Of a stretch of 64,000 nt of DNA, positions 27,304 to 35,835 are shown in pieces. The stretch is from an uncultured Phycisphaerales bacterium. Its GTDB lineage: Bacteria; Planctomycetota; Phycisphaerae; Phycisphaerales; SM1A02. A program made the position numbers and the translations under genes. How positions within the stretch are numbered: position 1 is the first letter of the stretch; the number at the start of each line of letters is the position of its first letter. Below the pieces are notes generated by a model. It did no database searches and was not told the DNA's origin. It saw nothing but the letters and a program-made list of their open reading frames with translations. The DNA lies in NCBI GenBank assembly GCA_949373145.1, contig CASICI010000012.1, forward strand, positions 47,386 to 111,385, given 5' to 3'.

Positions 27304-27639
27304 CATGGTGACTTCATGACACAAAGGACTGACATTCACGCCATACCAAGGGAGGTGAAGCGCATCCTCATCTCGACGACGTCTCTGGCGCGACCATGGA
27401 GACGTCACCACCACTCTGAGGGTTCCGTTTCTTGAGAGCTTGGACAATGCTCCAGAGCATGTTGCGTGTTGGCCCGGTTCGCCCAGAGGCATCGGACCTT
27501 CACCCCAAAGGGCCGAGTCGCACATGAGAGCCTCTGGGCAGGAGCCAGGCAGGACATGGCCTCACGTACCGAGCGGAGGTTCCACTGGATGAGTTCAGGA
27601 CATGACCCACCTGAACCACGACACAGACACTGCAGAACC
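27304..27639. other. Gene-free spacer between two convergent terminators
   Basis: 336 bases lying outside both flanking transcripts. No open frame here looks coding. The only structure I see is a perfect 10-bp inverted repeat GCCCAGAGGC (27481-27490) / GCCTCTGGGC (27530-27539) with partial pairing inside the loop, and a 7-bp repeat GTTCAGG/CCTGAAC near 27593-27616. Confidence 0.4.
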
Positions 27640-27680
27640 TAAAAAAACAGAACGGCAACCAGTGGCTACCGCTCTGTTCT
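27640..27680 (-). terminator. Rho-independent terminator of the sorting-tail protein gene
   Basis: On the minus strand a 15-bp stem (AACAGAGCGGTAGCC paired with GGTTGCCGTTCTGTT, three G-U wobbles, no mismatch) with a three-base loop is followed by seven T residues (27647-27641). Confidence 0.88.
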
Positions 27681-27740
27681 CGGGGTTGTTGTTCGTTACA
27701 GGTCACATCCTCAGAGGTTGAAAGGATGCACCGTGTCGAA

Positions 27741-28508
27741 TCAGAATCTTCGGCGCCTTCCAAAGACGGCCAATCCGCCAGCCAAAGCCAGCAGGACTCC
27801 GGGAGCCGGTATGAAGCGGGCCTGATCCTGGGCACTTTCTTCAGTCCATCCGACCAGATCGGCGTATTCGAGAGGTCCGTCGGAGAGTGAGGCCGTCATC
27901 TGAGTGACGTAGTCACCGACCATATCCTGACCGGCTCCAGTGAACTGACGCTGAATCGCACCAAGATCGAAATTGATCTGACTGACCATGTCTTCGGCGA
28001 GAACAGCGTCAAAGTTTTCGTGGGTGATCTCCCAGACCATGAGCTGAAAGGCACTTGCGATGGCATCTCTGTCACTGCCAGAGCCATTGACACCACCCGT
28101 GTTGGGGTTGGCCCATCCGGCGTAGAGATCACGAAGCAGGCGAGCTCTTTCCTCTCCCATGTTGCCAGGCCAGCCGGCATTGGGACGTTCAGGAACGCTT
28201 TCGATGGCGACGACGTCGTACATGTACTCGGCACCGACAGTCACGCCCTGATAGATCTCGACGCAGTGGGTGATGAATGAACTTTCGTCATTCGCACCAT
28301 CGTTGAAGATCCATTCATGTTCGAATGTACGGAGGTTGTAGAAAATTTCTTCACCCGAGGTGGCGTTCCAGTTGTTGGCACCTTTGACGGCGACACTCTG
28401 GTAACTGCCAGCGCCCAATTGAGCGAGCGTGACATTTTCCACATCAGCATAAATCATGGAGCTGCAGCAGAACGCTGACAGCGCGATAACAACATTTCGC
28501 TTTTTCAA
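27741..28508 (-). CDS. Secreted protein with thioester-domain-like core and PEP-CTERM-like tail
   Basis: Exported 255-aa protein. TTG at 28508 is taken as start because it gives a signal peptide (KKRNVVIALSAFCCSSMIYA) and is preceded by TTAGGGATTAGGG; no ATG fits. The body contains FITHCVEIYQG (Cys82) and, about 70 residues later, AFQLMVWEITHE (Gln155). This Cys ... Q-x-x-x-W arrangement is that of the Cys-Gln thioester domain (TED) of bacterial adhesins, in which the two side chains form an internal thioester that binds host or surface amines. The C-terminus FIPAPGVLLALAGGLAVFGRRRR is a PAPG-variant PEP-CTERM-like sorting signal: short motif, hydrophobic helix, Arg cluster. Likely anchored in or processed at the cell envelope. 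The TED assignment is by motif and needs a profile search. Confidence 0.7.
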   Translation of the reverse strand: MKKRNVVIALSAFCCSSMIYADVENVTLAQLGAGSYQSVAVKGANNWNATSGEEIFYNLRTFEHEWIFNDGANDESSFITHCVEIYQGVTVGAEYMYDVVAIESVPERPNAGWPGNMGEERARLLRDLYAGWANPNTGGVNGSGSDRDAIASAFQLMVWEITHENFDAVLAEDMVSQINFDLGAIQRQFTGAGQDMVGDYVTQMTASLSDGPLEYADLVGWTEESAQDQARFIPAPGVLLALAGGLAVFGRRRRF

Positions 28509-28776
28509 TTCCCTAATCCCTAAATAATGCGCCGTGCTTAAAAGCAACAGCGTCCCTACCTCTAATATTCATTTCGCACCGGGCCCTAATCCGGTACCAA
28601 AACCTTTTCCAGCTTGTAGATTACAAGAGGACATGTCCGCTGCAACAACTAATCATGAGAATTCGTAAGTTGTTTGACCTTTGGCACATAAACACCCAGA
28701 AGACGCACTGAAGCCCTTTTTCCGGCTTCCAACAGGTCAATAAAAGGATCCCATGGGCGCTTCAGTCTTCAGTGAT

Positions 28777-29136
28777 TCAGCCAACCCGACGAAGCCTCAT
28801 ACCGTGTTGTCCGCTTGGATCCAACTGGACTTCGAGCCCTAAAAACCAGTCTCTCACGATCAGGCAGCCATCCCAGCGCCTTTCACGACGGCCACTGCCA
28901 AGGACGGCAAGAACGTCAGCCTCAGAGACCCCTTGAGCCCGAGCATCACCGATCAACCCAGTTGAATAGGTGATCCGACCTCGAGTAGATGTGGCCTGGT
29001 CTCTCTTGGGAGCAGAAACACCGATTTGATCGTTTCTGTAAGCCTCTCGAGCACGAGATACGACGGGATGCCCGTCAATTCGACCGTGCTGGGATGGTTC
29101 CGTACCGAGGATCTGGATCTTCTTATTCAGTCTCAT
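28777..29136 (-). CDS. Small hypothetical protein, DUF4258-like
   Basis: 119 aa from ATG 29136, which is preceded by CAGGAGAGCATGGC. Rich in Arg and polar residues in its first half (VVSRAREAYRNDQIG). The second half, ARAQGVSEADVLAVLGSGRR and ERRWDGCLIVRDWFLGLEVQLD, resembles the small alpha/beta toxin-like DUF4258/BrnT-type layout (ARERGISEEDVLEVLE... then two strands), but the match is weak and by eye only. It is divergent from the P-loop gene, 103 bases apart. No neighbouring antitoxin is evident. Confidence 0.45.
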   Translation of the reverse strand: MRLNKKIQILGTEPSQHGRIDGHPVVSRAREAYRNDQIGVSAPKRDQATSTRGRITYSTGLIGDARAQGVSEADVLAVLGSGRRERRWDGCLIVRDWFLGLEVQLDPSGQHGMRLRRVG

Positions 29137-29239
29137 GCCATGCTCTCCTGCGAGGATCTGTGTCTTGCACGAATGAGACGAGAGGATGTTCGGGTTCTGA
29201 CAGGGTTCGTGGCTCTTTTTTTCAGATAGCATCCAAGAC

Positions 29240-29800
29240 ATGCGACTTGTCCTCGTTGGCGCACAATCGACCGGCAAAAGTACCCTGGCAGCAGATCTCG
29301 CTGAAAGGCTCCCTTCTGCACGCGTTGAACCGGAGCCCTTTCGTGTTCTTCGTTCGCAACTGAACCTGATCTCAGGGGCGGACACGATGACACCTGAGCA
29401 TGAACTCGCCCTGATCGAACACAATCAAAAACGCCTGGCCGCGGTACGCGGGCAGGAAAACGTGATCTACGACAGATGCGCACTCGACGCACTCGCTCAC
29501 GCACTCGTGGCACGAGACCTGGGAAACGAAGCTTTCACGACTGAATGGCTCAACCGACTCGAAGCGGAGACCAGCAAGGCTCTCGCAGTGGTCGATGTTC
29601 TCGTTCTGGTTCGAATCGGATCCGATCTTCCCTTGATGGACGATGGGGTTCGATCCACGGACGAGCCGTATCGCAAACGAGTCGATGAAAAAATCACCTC
29701 ACTGGCACGAGAACATCCGGGTTTCATGGAAGTGAAGGGAACCCGGCAGGAAAGAGTGGATGCGCTGACCAAAGGACTCGTCGACTCAGGATGGCTTTGA
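29240..29800 (+). CDS. P-loop NTPase/kinase, AAA_28 (NadR-kinase-like)
   Basis: 186-aa soluble protein with Walker A GAQSTGKST at residues 7-15, a Walker-B-like VIYDRCALDALAHA (DR motif typical of kinase folds), and a late VDVLVLVRI strand. The whole matches the small ATPase/kinase family that includes the nicotinamide riboside kinase domain of NadR (AAA_28). It probably phosphorylates a small molecule; there is no NadR nucleotidyltransferase or DNA-binding domain attached, so the substrate is open. It stands alone between divergent and convergent neighbours. Confidence 0.8.
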   Translation: MRLVLVGAQSTGKSTLAADLAERLPSARVEPEPFRVLRSQLNLISGADTMTPEHELALIEHNQKRLAAVRGQENVIYDRCALDALAHALVARDLGNEAFTTEWLNRLEAETSKALAVVDVLVLVRIGSDLPLMDDGVRSTDEPYRKRVDEKITSLAREHPGFMEVKGTRQERVDALTKGLVDSGWL

Positions 29801-29811
29801 ACGAGTTCGAA

Positions 29812-32199
29812 TCAGATCATGTTGAATGATCTGATCGCTTCAACAGCTGATCGTGGGATCGGCGACTGAACGATTTTGAGATGGTCACACTCGAGAAAAC
29901 GGAACTTCACATCAGCCCTGCACTGCTTTCGCCACTCGTTTTCAATCATGGAACGTTCTTCAATCTTCGTACTGACGACACCACAAGGCACGTCGATCTT
30001 GAAACTACCGGTCGCTGCGGAAAATCGCCATCCAGCGCTGCTGCGGAGAGCAAGGTATCGATCAACGCCTTGGAGTCGTCGGGCGTATCGCTTCTCCCGC
30101 ATGCTTCGAACAAGATATTTGGCGCGAGTCAACAGACTGGCTGAGCATCGCCCATCGATTCCAAGAAAACCTGAAACTCGGACATCGAGGTCCGAGAGTG
30201 ACTTCAGATGCTTCATGGCGACTCGAACACCCAGACTGAAACCGACCACACAAACGGGCCGACCTGCAAGGTGACTCGGAAGATCCTGCAGGATCGCTGG
30301 CAGTGACGAATTGTGATTCCAGTCAACGGCGAAGATGTCACGCTCCGTCTGCAGAGCCGACATCAATGGCTGAAAGGCCCAGGGATGGCCTCCGATGCCG
30401 GGGAACAAGAGAATCGCCTCGGTCGCCTCAGGTCTCGCGACGAGATTGATGATTCTTCGCGGTTCTTCGACCAGGGGTTTTATCGTGCTCGCCATTTCAG
30501 AGAGGGTCATGCTTTCATGGATGACTGCGAGATCACAATCCAACCCATACCTCTCACGAAGAAACACCACGATGGAGATGAGGTCCAGTGAATGACCTCC
30601 GAGAGACACGAAGCAATCCTCGGGACGAGGCCTGTCGGACTGGAGAAGCTCTGACCAGAGATCGGCGAGGAGAGAAAGCGTCCAGACAGACGAGCAGACC
30701 GGTCGATGAGCTTCGTCATCGCCAGTAAGACGGTGCTCGAGAAAACGAGAATGAAGAGCGCTCCGGTCCCGTTTTCCATTGGCAAGAACAGGAATACGAT
30801 CGACGAACGCGAATTGGAATTTCGCCGCGAGTGGGGAGAGTGTCGTGAGTTCCGAGATCACTTCCGGAAGCAGTGCCTGATCGCCGATGATGAGAGCGGC
30901 GGGAACTGGCGAGCCCCCGTTCTCGAAGGCGAAGATCGCCACGTCAGCGATTCCCCCGAGACGCCGGAGAGAGGACTCGATGCTGGGTGCATCAAGTCGA
31001 ACTCCGTGAAATTTCAGAACACCGTCGAAACGACCGAGCACTGAGTAACGACCAACTTCGGATCGACGAGCCATGTCCCCCATCGCAAACCAGTTCGATC
31101 CGTGTCCCTCGATAGAGATGGTCATCTTCTCCACGACATCGAGGCACTTCGAGACCATCTCACTGCGGACATGAACCATGCCTTCAGCTTCAGGATTCTG
31201 AATGACCACGCCATCATCATCGAGAAGAAGAACCTCGACGCCGCCCACGGGCATGCCGGTTTCAACCGGGGCATCACCAAGCAGATCCTCGGGACCGAGG
31301 ATGGCACCGAGAACCGTCCCGGATTCAGTCGATCCGTAGGTGTTGGCGAAACGGATCTTCCCGTAAAAGACCTCCGTCCACTGCCTGATGTCCTGACGGG
31401 TGTACGGCTCTCCGCTCACATTGACGATCAGGTCCTGTTCCATTTTCCTCAATTTATCCTTGGCGGAGGAATTCACCATCGACTTGATCACGGTGGGGAC
31501 AAGGGAGACGAAGTTGATCTTGTTGAGGACAATCGACTCAAGGATCTGCTCCGTGCCAGAAGAAAGATCATCAAAATGGATACGGAAACCAACGACGATC
31601 TGTGCCGCCAGGTTGTTGACGAAACCCACGAACAACATGGATGCACAGGAAATCATCCGGGTGTCCGAAGAGTGCTCGAAAAGAACCCCCCTAACGTCAC
31701 CAAGGAGAGCCATCGCGTGCTGAGTCCGGATGAATGGACGTGGGGCGCCGCTGGTTCCGCTGGTGAAACAAAAGAAAACCGGATCGTCGGGAAGACACTC
31801 GGGAAGTGAGTCGAAGGAGTCCGCCGTCGACTCGTCGGGAGACAAGACTCCCGAAGCGAACGACTTGGCAAGGGCACGGTCCTCTTCAAGACAGAGAATC
31901 AGTTCACTGGAAACGGACTCGAGCCTTGATTTCAGCAGGCTGGGATCGGCAGAGAACGACAAGGGAACCACCGGTCGGCCGGAGGCGATCGCTGCAAGAT
32001 AAAGCAGGTAGCCCTCGGAATTCTGCGGGACGAGCACACCGATGGGACTGAGTCGATCAGGGTGTGCCGAGGCGATTCGCACGGCCAGCGCCTGCAGTCG
32101 CTCGTTTGAAATCAGGCCGGGTCGTATGAGAAACGACTCTTGTGACTTGCCGAGAAGCCTGCGAGCGAAATCACATAGAACTGGCTTGGAAGCCGTCAA
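29812..32199 (-). CDS. Single-module NRPS-like enzyme: adenylation, carrier, thioesterase
   Basis: 795 aa in three domains. Adenylation (about 25-480): core motifs FTSGTSGAPRP (146-155), NTYGSTESG (287-295), FAMGDMARRSEVGRYSVLGR (371-390) and the catalytic Lys476 in NGKRDR. Peptidyl carrier (about 505-575): DCFVSLGGHSLDL with the phosphopantetheine Ser537. Thioesterase (about 590-795): LLFPGIGGHPWAF and GFSLG with nucleophile Ser655. Such A-PCP-TE proteins activate one amino or hydroxy acid and release it or a dimer; there is no condensation domain. The TTG start overlaps the stop of the upstream lipoprotein gene by three bases, implying coupling. It depends on a phosphopantetheinyl transferase not seen here. 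The adenylation-pocket code was not deciphered. Confidence 0.88.
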   Translation of the reverse strand: MTASKPVLCDFARRLLGKSQESFLIRPGLISNERLQALAVRIASAHPDRLSPIGVLVPQNSEGYLLYLAAIASGRPVVPLSFSADPSLLKSRLESVSSELILCLEEDRALAKSFASGVLSPDESTADSFDSLPECLPDDPVFFCFTSGTSGAPRPFIRTQHAMALLGDVRGVLFEHSSDTRMISCASMLFVGFVNNLAAQIVVGFRIHFDDLSSGTEQILESIVLNKINFVSLVPTVIKSMVNSSAKDKLRKMEQDLIVNVSGEPYTRQDIRQWTEVFYGKIRFANTYGSTESGTVLGAILGPEDLLGDAPVETGMPVGGVEVLLLDDDGVVIQNPEAEGMVHVRSEMVSKCLDVVEKMTISIEGHGSNWFAMGDMARRSEVGRYSVLGRFDGVLKFHGVRLDAPSIESSLRRLGGIADVAIFAFENGGSPVPAALIIGDQALLPEVISELTTLSPLAAKFQFAFVDRIPVLANGKRDRSALHSRFLEHRLTGDDEAHRPVCSSVWTLSLLADLWSELLQSDRPRPEDCFVSLGGHSLDLISIVVFLRERYGLDCDLAVIHESMTLSEMASTIKPLVEEPRRIINLVARPEATEAILLFPGIGGHPWAFQPLMSALQTERDIFAVDWNHNSSLPAILQDLPSHLAGRPVCVVGFSLGVRVAMKHLKSLSDLDVRVSGFLGIDGRCSASLLTRAKYLVRSMREKRYARRLQGVDRYLALRSSAGWRFSAATGSFKIDVPCGVVSTKIEERSMIENEWRKQCRADVKFRFLECDHLKIVQSPIPRSAVEAIRSFNMI

Positions 32200-32903
32200 T
32201 CGCGGACATCGTTTTCGGAGGTGACGTCGTGCTCGGCCCCGGATGAGTTGGAAGTCCCACCCTTCTTGTCCTCGACGGGCAACACTTCGAAATTCGTTTC
32301 ATCGGGACCCGGCGTGGATGTGACTTCGACTTGCTGCGGTCCGATGTCAACACCACGGGAGAGAAGATACTGATTCACGAGTCTGATCGTGTTCGGTTCG
32401 GACAGACCGGCGATCTTCGCCTCGGCGAGTGCCTCCGAGTATGGAACACGTTCATCGAGGACCCGAAAAGGCAACCAGACGGCAGCCGCACGGTCCGCGG
32501 TCTTGCCATGAATGAATGTCGGAATGCTTCGACGAGCGGTGAGGGTCTTTCGTGCTCTGTCGAAATAATCCATCGAATAGTCCATGTCGGTGTTCAAGGG
32601 TTCGGAGCGATAGCCCATACCCAGACTGACCACGTAGGCTCGTTCATCGAAATCACGATCTTCGGAGCGCATTCTGGTGTCGATCACGACGGTGACGTAA
32701 TTGTCACGAATCCAGATGAGATCATCCTTCGTTGGTTGCTCCGAGAGCCAGACGTTTCCAATTCGCGTCAGTTGCGACATGTCACCAACCGAGACGGATT
32801 TGATCTGACTGACCGCGGGCTTCACGGAAGGCGGTGCCGAGGAACACCCCAGGATCGAGGTGGCGAACACGAGACAGACTGAATGAATGATGAATTTGAT
32901 CAT
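32196..32903 (-). CDS. Lipoprotein with dual-specificity-phosphatase fold, catalytic Cys missing
   Basis: 235 aa; lipoprotein signal ending SILGC (Cys20). Residues 45-160 follow the layout of bacterial Tyr/dual-specificity phosphatases: GNVWLSEQPTKDDLIWI, VTVVIDTRMRSEDRDF, then the loop that should read HCxxGxxR. Here it is IHGKTADRAA (132-140): the Cys is replaced, one residue is gone, and only His132 and Arg138 remain. It is therefore probably a phosphate-binding or regulatory pseudo-phosphatase. The tail is acidic and low in complexity. Start ATG overlaps the dus stop by four bases, and its stop overlaps the NRPS-like start, so all three are one operon. Confidence 0.75.
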   Translation of the reverse strand: MIKFIIHSVCLVFATSILGCSSAPPSVKPAVSQIKSVSVGDMSQLTRIGNVWLSEQPTKDDLIWIRDNYVTVVIDTRMRSEDRDFDERAYVVSLGMGYRSEPLNTDMDYSMDYFDRARKTLTARRSIPTFIHGKTADRAAAVWLPFRVLDERVPYSEALAEAKIAGLSEPNTIRLVNQYLLSRGVDIGPQQVEVTSTPGPDETNFEVLPVEDKKGGTSNSSGAEHDVTSENDVRD

Positions 32904-34048
32904 GGTGTGAGTATAGATGCGATCGAAGGGTCATAGTGGCGGACGAGAACGTCAAGCCAGTCCTGAGTGCTGGAACAACGGATGAAGTCCTGACGGACGG
33001 TGTCTGGGTCGGGATGGTGGACGGAAAACTTGATGCCGAACTTACGCATCATGCGACTGGCCGCTTTTTCACCATGAATCACCACCGAGAGTTCGTGATG
33101 TCGCTTGAGCACCTCGGTCTGTTCCCGAAGAGTCGGCGGAGCGACTTCGATTCCGGCCATCATCTGGCGAGCCTGTCGGAAGATCCAAGGATTTCCAATA
33201 CAACCACGCGCGACCGAGACGGCCTGCACACCGCAGGTCTCAAGCATGAGGAAGATGTCGTCGACGCACCAGATGTCACCGGATCCGAAGATGATCCGAT
33301 CAGGATTCCTACGGACGAGGTCTCTCAGAAAGGACCATCGGCCGGGGCCGCGGTATTTCTGTTCGACCGTGCGGCAGTGGACGGTCGCCCAGGCATATCC
33401 GATGCGGTAGGCCGCATCGAAGACATGTTCGAAATTGCGCGCGTGGTCATCGGTGTCATCAAAGGCTCTGCGCATCTTCAAGGAGCATGGAATGGAATCG
33501 GGCACGGCGTCACGGACGGCTTCAAGAACCGCCACGGCTTCATCAGGGTGCGCGAGAAAATGACCGCCGCGGTGCTGTTTTCGGATCTTCTTCACGGGAC
33601 AGGCGAGATTGACATCGATCATGTCATAGCCCATGTCGACGAGAATTTTCGCGCCCTGCGCCATCGTCTCCGGCTTCGTCCCCATGATCTGGCCGGCAAT
33701 CGGATGATCATCAAGGCCGAAGATCCTGTTCTCGTCAAGATCGCCCATGCCACATTCACTGGCGATGAGATCCGGATCCTCCTTGCGTCTTCCCTTGCCG
33801 CCATTGATCAGAGTCAGATCCAGAAGTGCCTCGGTGATGCAGTACGGGCAGTCATGGGCTCTGGCCACCAACCTCATGGCGCCATCCGAGTATCCGGCAA
33901 GCCCAGCCTGGAAAAATGGGGCATCGAAACCGGGCACGAGCTGAGCCAGACGTGGATCAACCTGATGGCTGGAAGCGATTTCGGTCACTGAACGGCCGTT
34001 TTCAGCCGGGGGGCGATCATATTCATCTTGAATCATGCGAACAGACAT
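32900..34048 (-). CDS. dus: tRNA-dihydrouridine synthase family protein
   Basis: FMN-dependent reductase that converts uridines in tRNA D-loops to dihydrouridine. 382 aa with the family motifs in order: PFFQAGLAGYSDGAMR, the substrate loop GYDMIDVNLACPVKKI containing the catalytic Cys, HCRTVEQKYRGPGRW, and the FMN phosphate loop IIFGSGDIW ... VSVARGCIGNPWIF. The N-terminal 35 residues are an extension without a fold I can name. Start is ATG 34048 or the second Met at 34036. It is the first gene of the dus / lipoprotein / NRPS-like operon; the tie between tRNA modification and the other two is unexplained. Confidence 0.93.
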   Translation of the reverse strand: MSVRMIQDEYDRPPAENGRSVTEIASSHQVDPRLAQLVPGFDAPFFQAGLAGYSDGAMRLVARAHDCPYCITEALLDLTLINGGKGRRKEDPDLIASECGMGDLDENRIFGLDDHPIAGQIMGTKPETMAQGAKILVDMGYDMIDVNLACPVKKIRKQHRGGHFLAHPDEAVAVLEAVRDAVPDSIPCSLKMRRAFDDTDDHARNFEHVFDAAYRIGYAWATVHCRTVEQKYRGPGRWSFLRDLVRRNPDRIIFGSGDIWCVDDIFLMLETCGVQAVSVARGCIGNPWIFRQARQMMAGIEVAPPTLREQTEVLKRHHELSVVIHGEKAASRMMRKFGIKFSVHHPDPDTVRQDFIRCSSTQDWLDVLVRHYDPSIASILTP

Positions 34049-34308
34049 AGACCCTAATCGTACAGATGTCTGGACATCTAGAACTCCCTAATTCCTCGCC
34101 CTGGACGGGAATTTGATCATCCGTTCGTATTTCACGGTGTGATCACCCTACAGGTCGCTGAGGGCCGGGAGAAAGCGCGAAGCGTCAGACGGTGGGTCTG
34201 GCCGGAGTGCTTTGATGAGGTCGCTCATGGAGCACCTGAACCGGTGGCCGAACTCTTCCTCGGTCACCGGTTTCCTCATCGAACCCACTTCGCAGGTATC
34301 CTGTGGCG

Positions 34309-34773
34309 ATGATCCAGCTTCGTTTCAAAGCAACACTGGTACTCGCGATGCTTCTTCTGGTGCATGTCATCAGCAGTGGAGGCTGTTTTCCCAAGAGGTA
34401 CAACGCCGCCAAGGCGACGGAACGCTATCCATCGAATCTACCGGTGGAGACGATCGCCAATGTCCAGGTCACCAGAAGTGGCAATGAAATGGTGATCGTG
34501 AACGGAACGGTGATTGATTTCAAGGACATGAAGCTGTGGCTCAATCGACGCTACATGCATCAGGTCGAACGGATCAAACCCGGCGAGACGGTGCGGATCA
34601 GCATGGGTGAATTCTGGGATGTCTGGGGCGGAGGCCCGAATCCTGGTGGCCTGCTTCGCTGGTACGACCCGACACCGGTCGTGCTGCTTGAAGCACAGAT
34701 CGACGAGACCAGCCCACTGATCGGATTTCTCTCGATCCCCAACGAGAACGAACTCATCAAACGTTCCAACTGA
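34309..34773 (+). CDS. Small lipoprotein of unknown function
   Basis: About 154 aa. Hydrophobic N-terminus (TLVLAMLLLVHVISSGGC) ends in a plausible lipobox Cys. The mature part is beta-rich, with VVIDFKDMKLWLNRRYMHQVERI and GETVRISMGEFWDVWGGGP, and I do not recognise the family. It is a lone plus-strand gene between the divergent dus operon and convergent thyX. ATG 34309 is taken; a GTG six bases earlier is also possible. Confidence 0.7.
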   Translation: MIQLRFKATLVLAMLLLVHVISSGGCFPKRYNAAKATERYPSNLPVETIANVQVTRSGNEMVIVNGTVIDFKDMKLWLNRRYMHQVERIKPGETVRISMGEFWDVWGGGPNPGGLLRWYDPTPVVLLEAQIDETSPLIGFLSIPNENELIKRSN

Positions 34774-34786
34774 TCGCTCGAAGAGT

Positions 34787-34838
34787 GCCCAGAGACGAAT
34801 GCCTAGAGACGAATGCCTAGAGACGAATGCCTAGAGAC
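34787..34838. repeat. 14-bp tandem repeat, about 3.7 copies
   Basis: Unit GCCTAGAGACGAAT: perfect copies at 34801-34814 and 34815-34828, a first copy with one change at 34787-34800, and a partial copy 34829-34838 that contains the thyX stop codon. On the thyX strand each unit contains TAG. Confidence 0.9.
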
Positions 34839-35760
34839 CCAGGCGTGTTCGTTTCTGCTCCCACTCGGTCTGTTCGCGCTTGTTGTCGGAAGCGAGTGGT
34901 TTTCCGCTGCGCAGAGATTCCACTTCGAGACTCGTGAGGAAGACACCGTTCAGCCGGTACTGCTCGAATGCCTCGGCGGAGACTGGAACGATCGGCTTGA
35001 TCAGCTCGTACATCGCATCCGCATAGGCGCGAATCTCCTGCTGAGCATGTGAATCCATGCGCAGTGAGAGGAAGTGGAACAGGTTGTGAAGATCGCATTT
35101 CCAATACCACTCGGTATAAAGCGAAACCGGCAGCGCCGCTCGTGCCATCTCACGTGCCACACCCTTTTCGGTGAGCTCGAGATAACGTGAGTAGAGCTTT
35201 TCCGAATCCTCCAGAAGCGAGATGAAATCCTCGGCGGTCTTGACCTCGATGGATTCCTCGCCGCCCTGGCGATTCGTGCTCGACTGCTTGCGAATGTTGT
35301 CGACGCTCGGTCGGTAGAAGCGATCGGGAACGATCGAGTACCGCGCGCTGTATTCGTTGACGTTCGCGGTGCGATGCCTGATCCACTGACGTGCGATGAA
35401 GATCGGCATCGCCACGTGGAATTTGAACTCGACCATTTCAAAGGGCGTGGTGTGTCGATGTCGAAGGAGGTAGCGGACGAGGCCGCGATCCTCGTTCACT
35501 TTCTTGGTCCCCTCGCCGTAGGAGACACGCGCGGCCTGCACGATCGCACTGTCGGCGGTCTTGCCTTCGGGGATGAGCCGTGGCATGACGTCGACCAGGG
35601 CGACGAAGCCATGGTCGAGCACGGGAATCTCCCAGCGGGCGCTTCCGTTCATCACGTCGACAAGCGGCCCTTCCGGTTCGACCGCACGGATGGAGACGGC
35701 CTCGCCACTGGGGGCGCCGGCCACGGTTTCGCTGCTTGCGTTGGTACTCGCCTCTGTCAT
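34831..35760 (-). CDS. thyX: FAD-dependent thymidylate synthase
   Basis: Makes dTMP from dUMP using methylene-THF and FAD. 309 aa, longer than the usual 220-270 because of about 40 extra residues at the N-terminus. The ThyX signature RHRx7S is present as [11 protein letters not shown], preceded by [24 protein letters not shown], and the later [21 protein letters not shown] carries the FAD/dUMP-binding residues. It takes the place of ThyA, none of which is seen here. The 3' end runs into a short tandem repeat. Last gene of a long minus-strand series. Confidence 0.96.
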   Translation of the reverse strand: MTEASTNASSETVAGAPSGEAVSIRAVEPEGPLVDVMNGSARWEIPVLDHGFVALVDVMPRLIPEGKTADSAIVQAARVSYGEGTKKVNEDRGLVRYLLRHRHTTPFEMVEFKFHVAMPIFIARQWIRHRTANVNEYSARYSIVPDRFYRPSVDNIRKQSSTNRQGGEESIEVKTAEDFISLLEDSEKLYSRYLELTEKGVAREMARAALPVSLYTEWYWKCDLHNLFHFLSLRMDSHAQQEIRAYADAMYELIKPIVPVSAEAFEQYRLNGVFLTSLEVESLRSGKPLASDNKREQTEWEQKRTRLGL

Positions 35761-35835
35761 GACACCATTCTGACGAATCTGAAGCCCAAGGGAGGGCTGA
35801 CCGGCAGGATGTCGACATTGATCCGGAGTTTTTTT

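Noticed and set aside
28720..28760. Hairpin GAAGCC/GGCTTC as terminator of the 119-aa gene
   Set aside because: The stem is short and no T-run follows on the minus strand.
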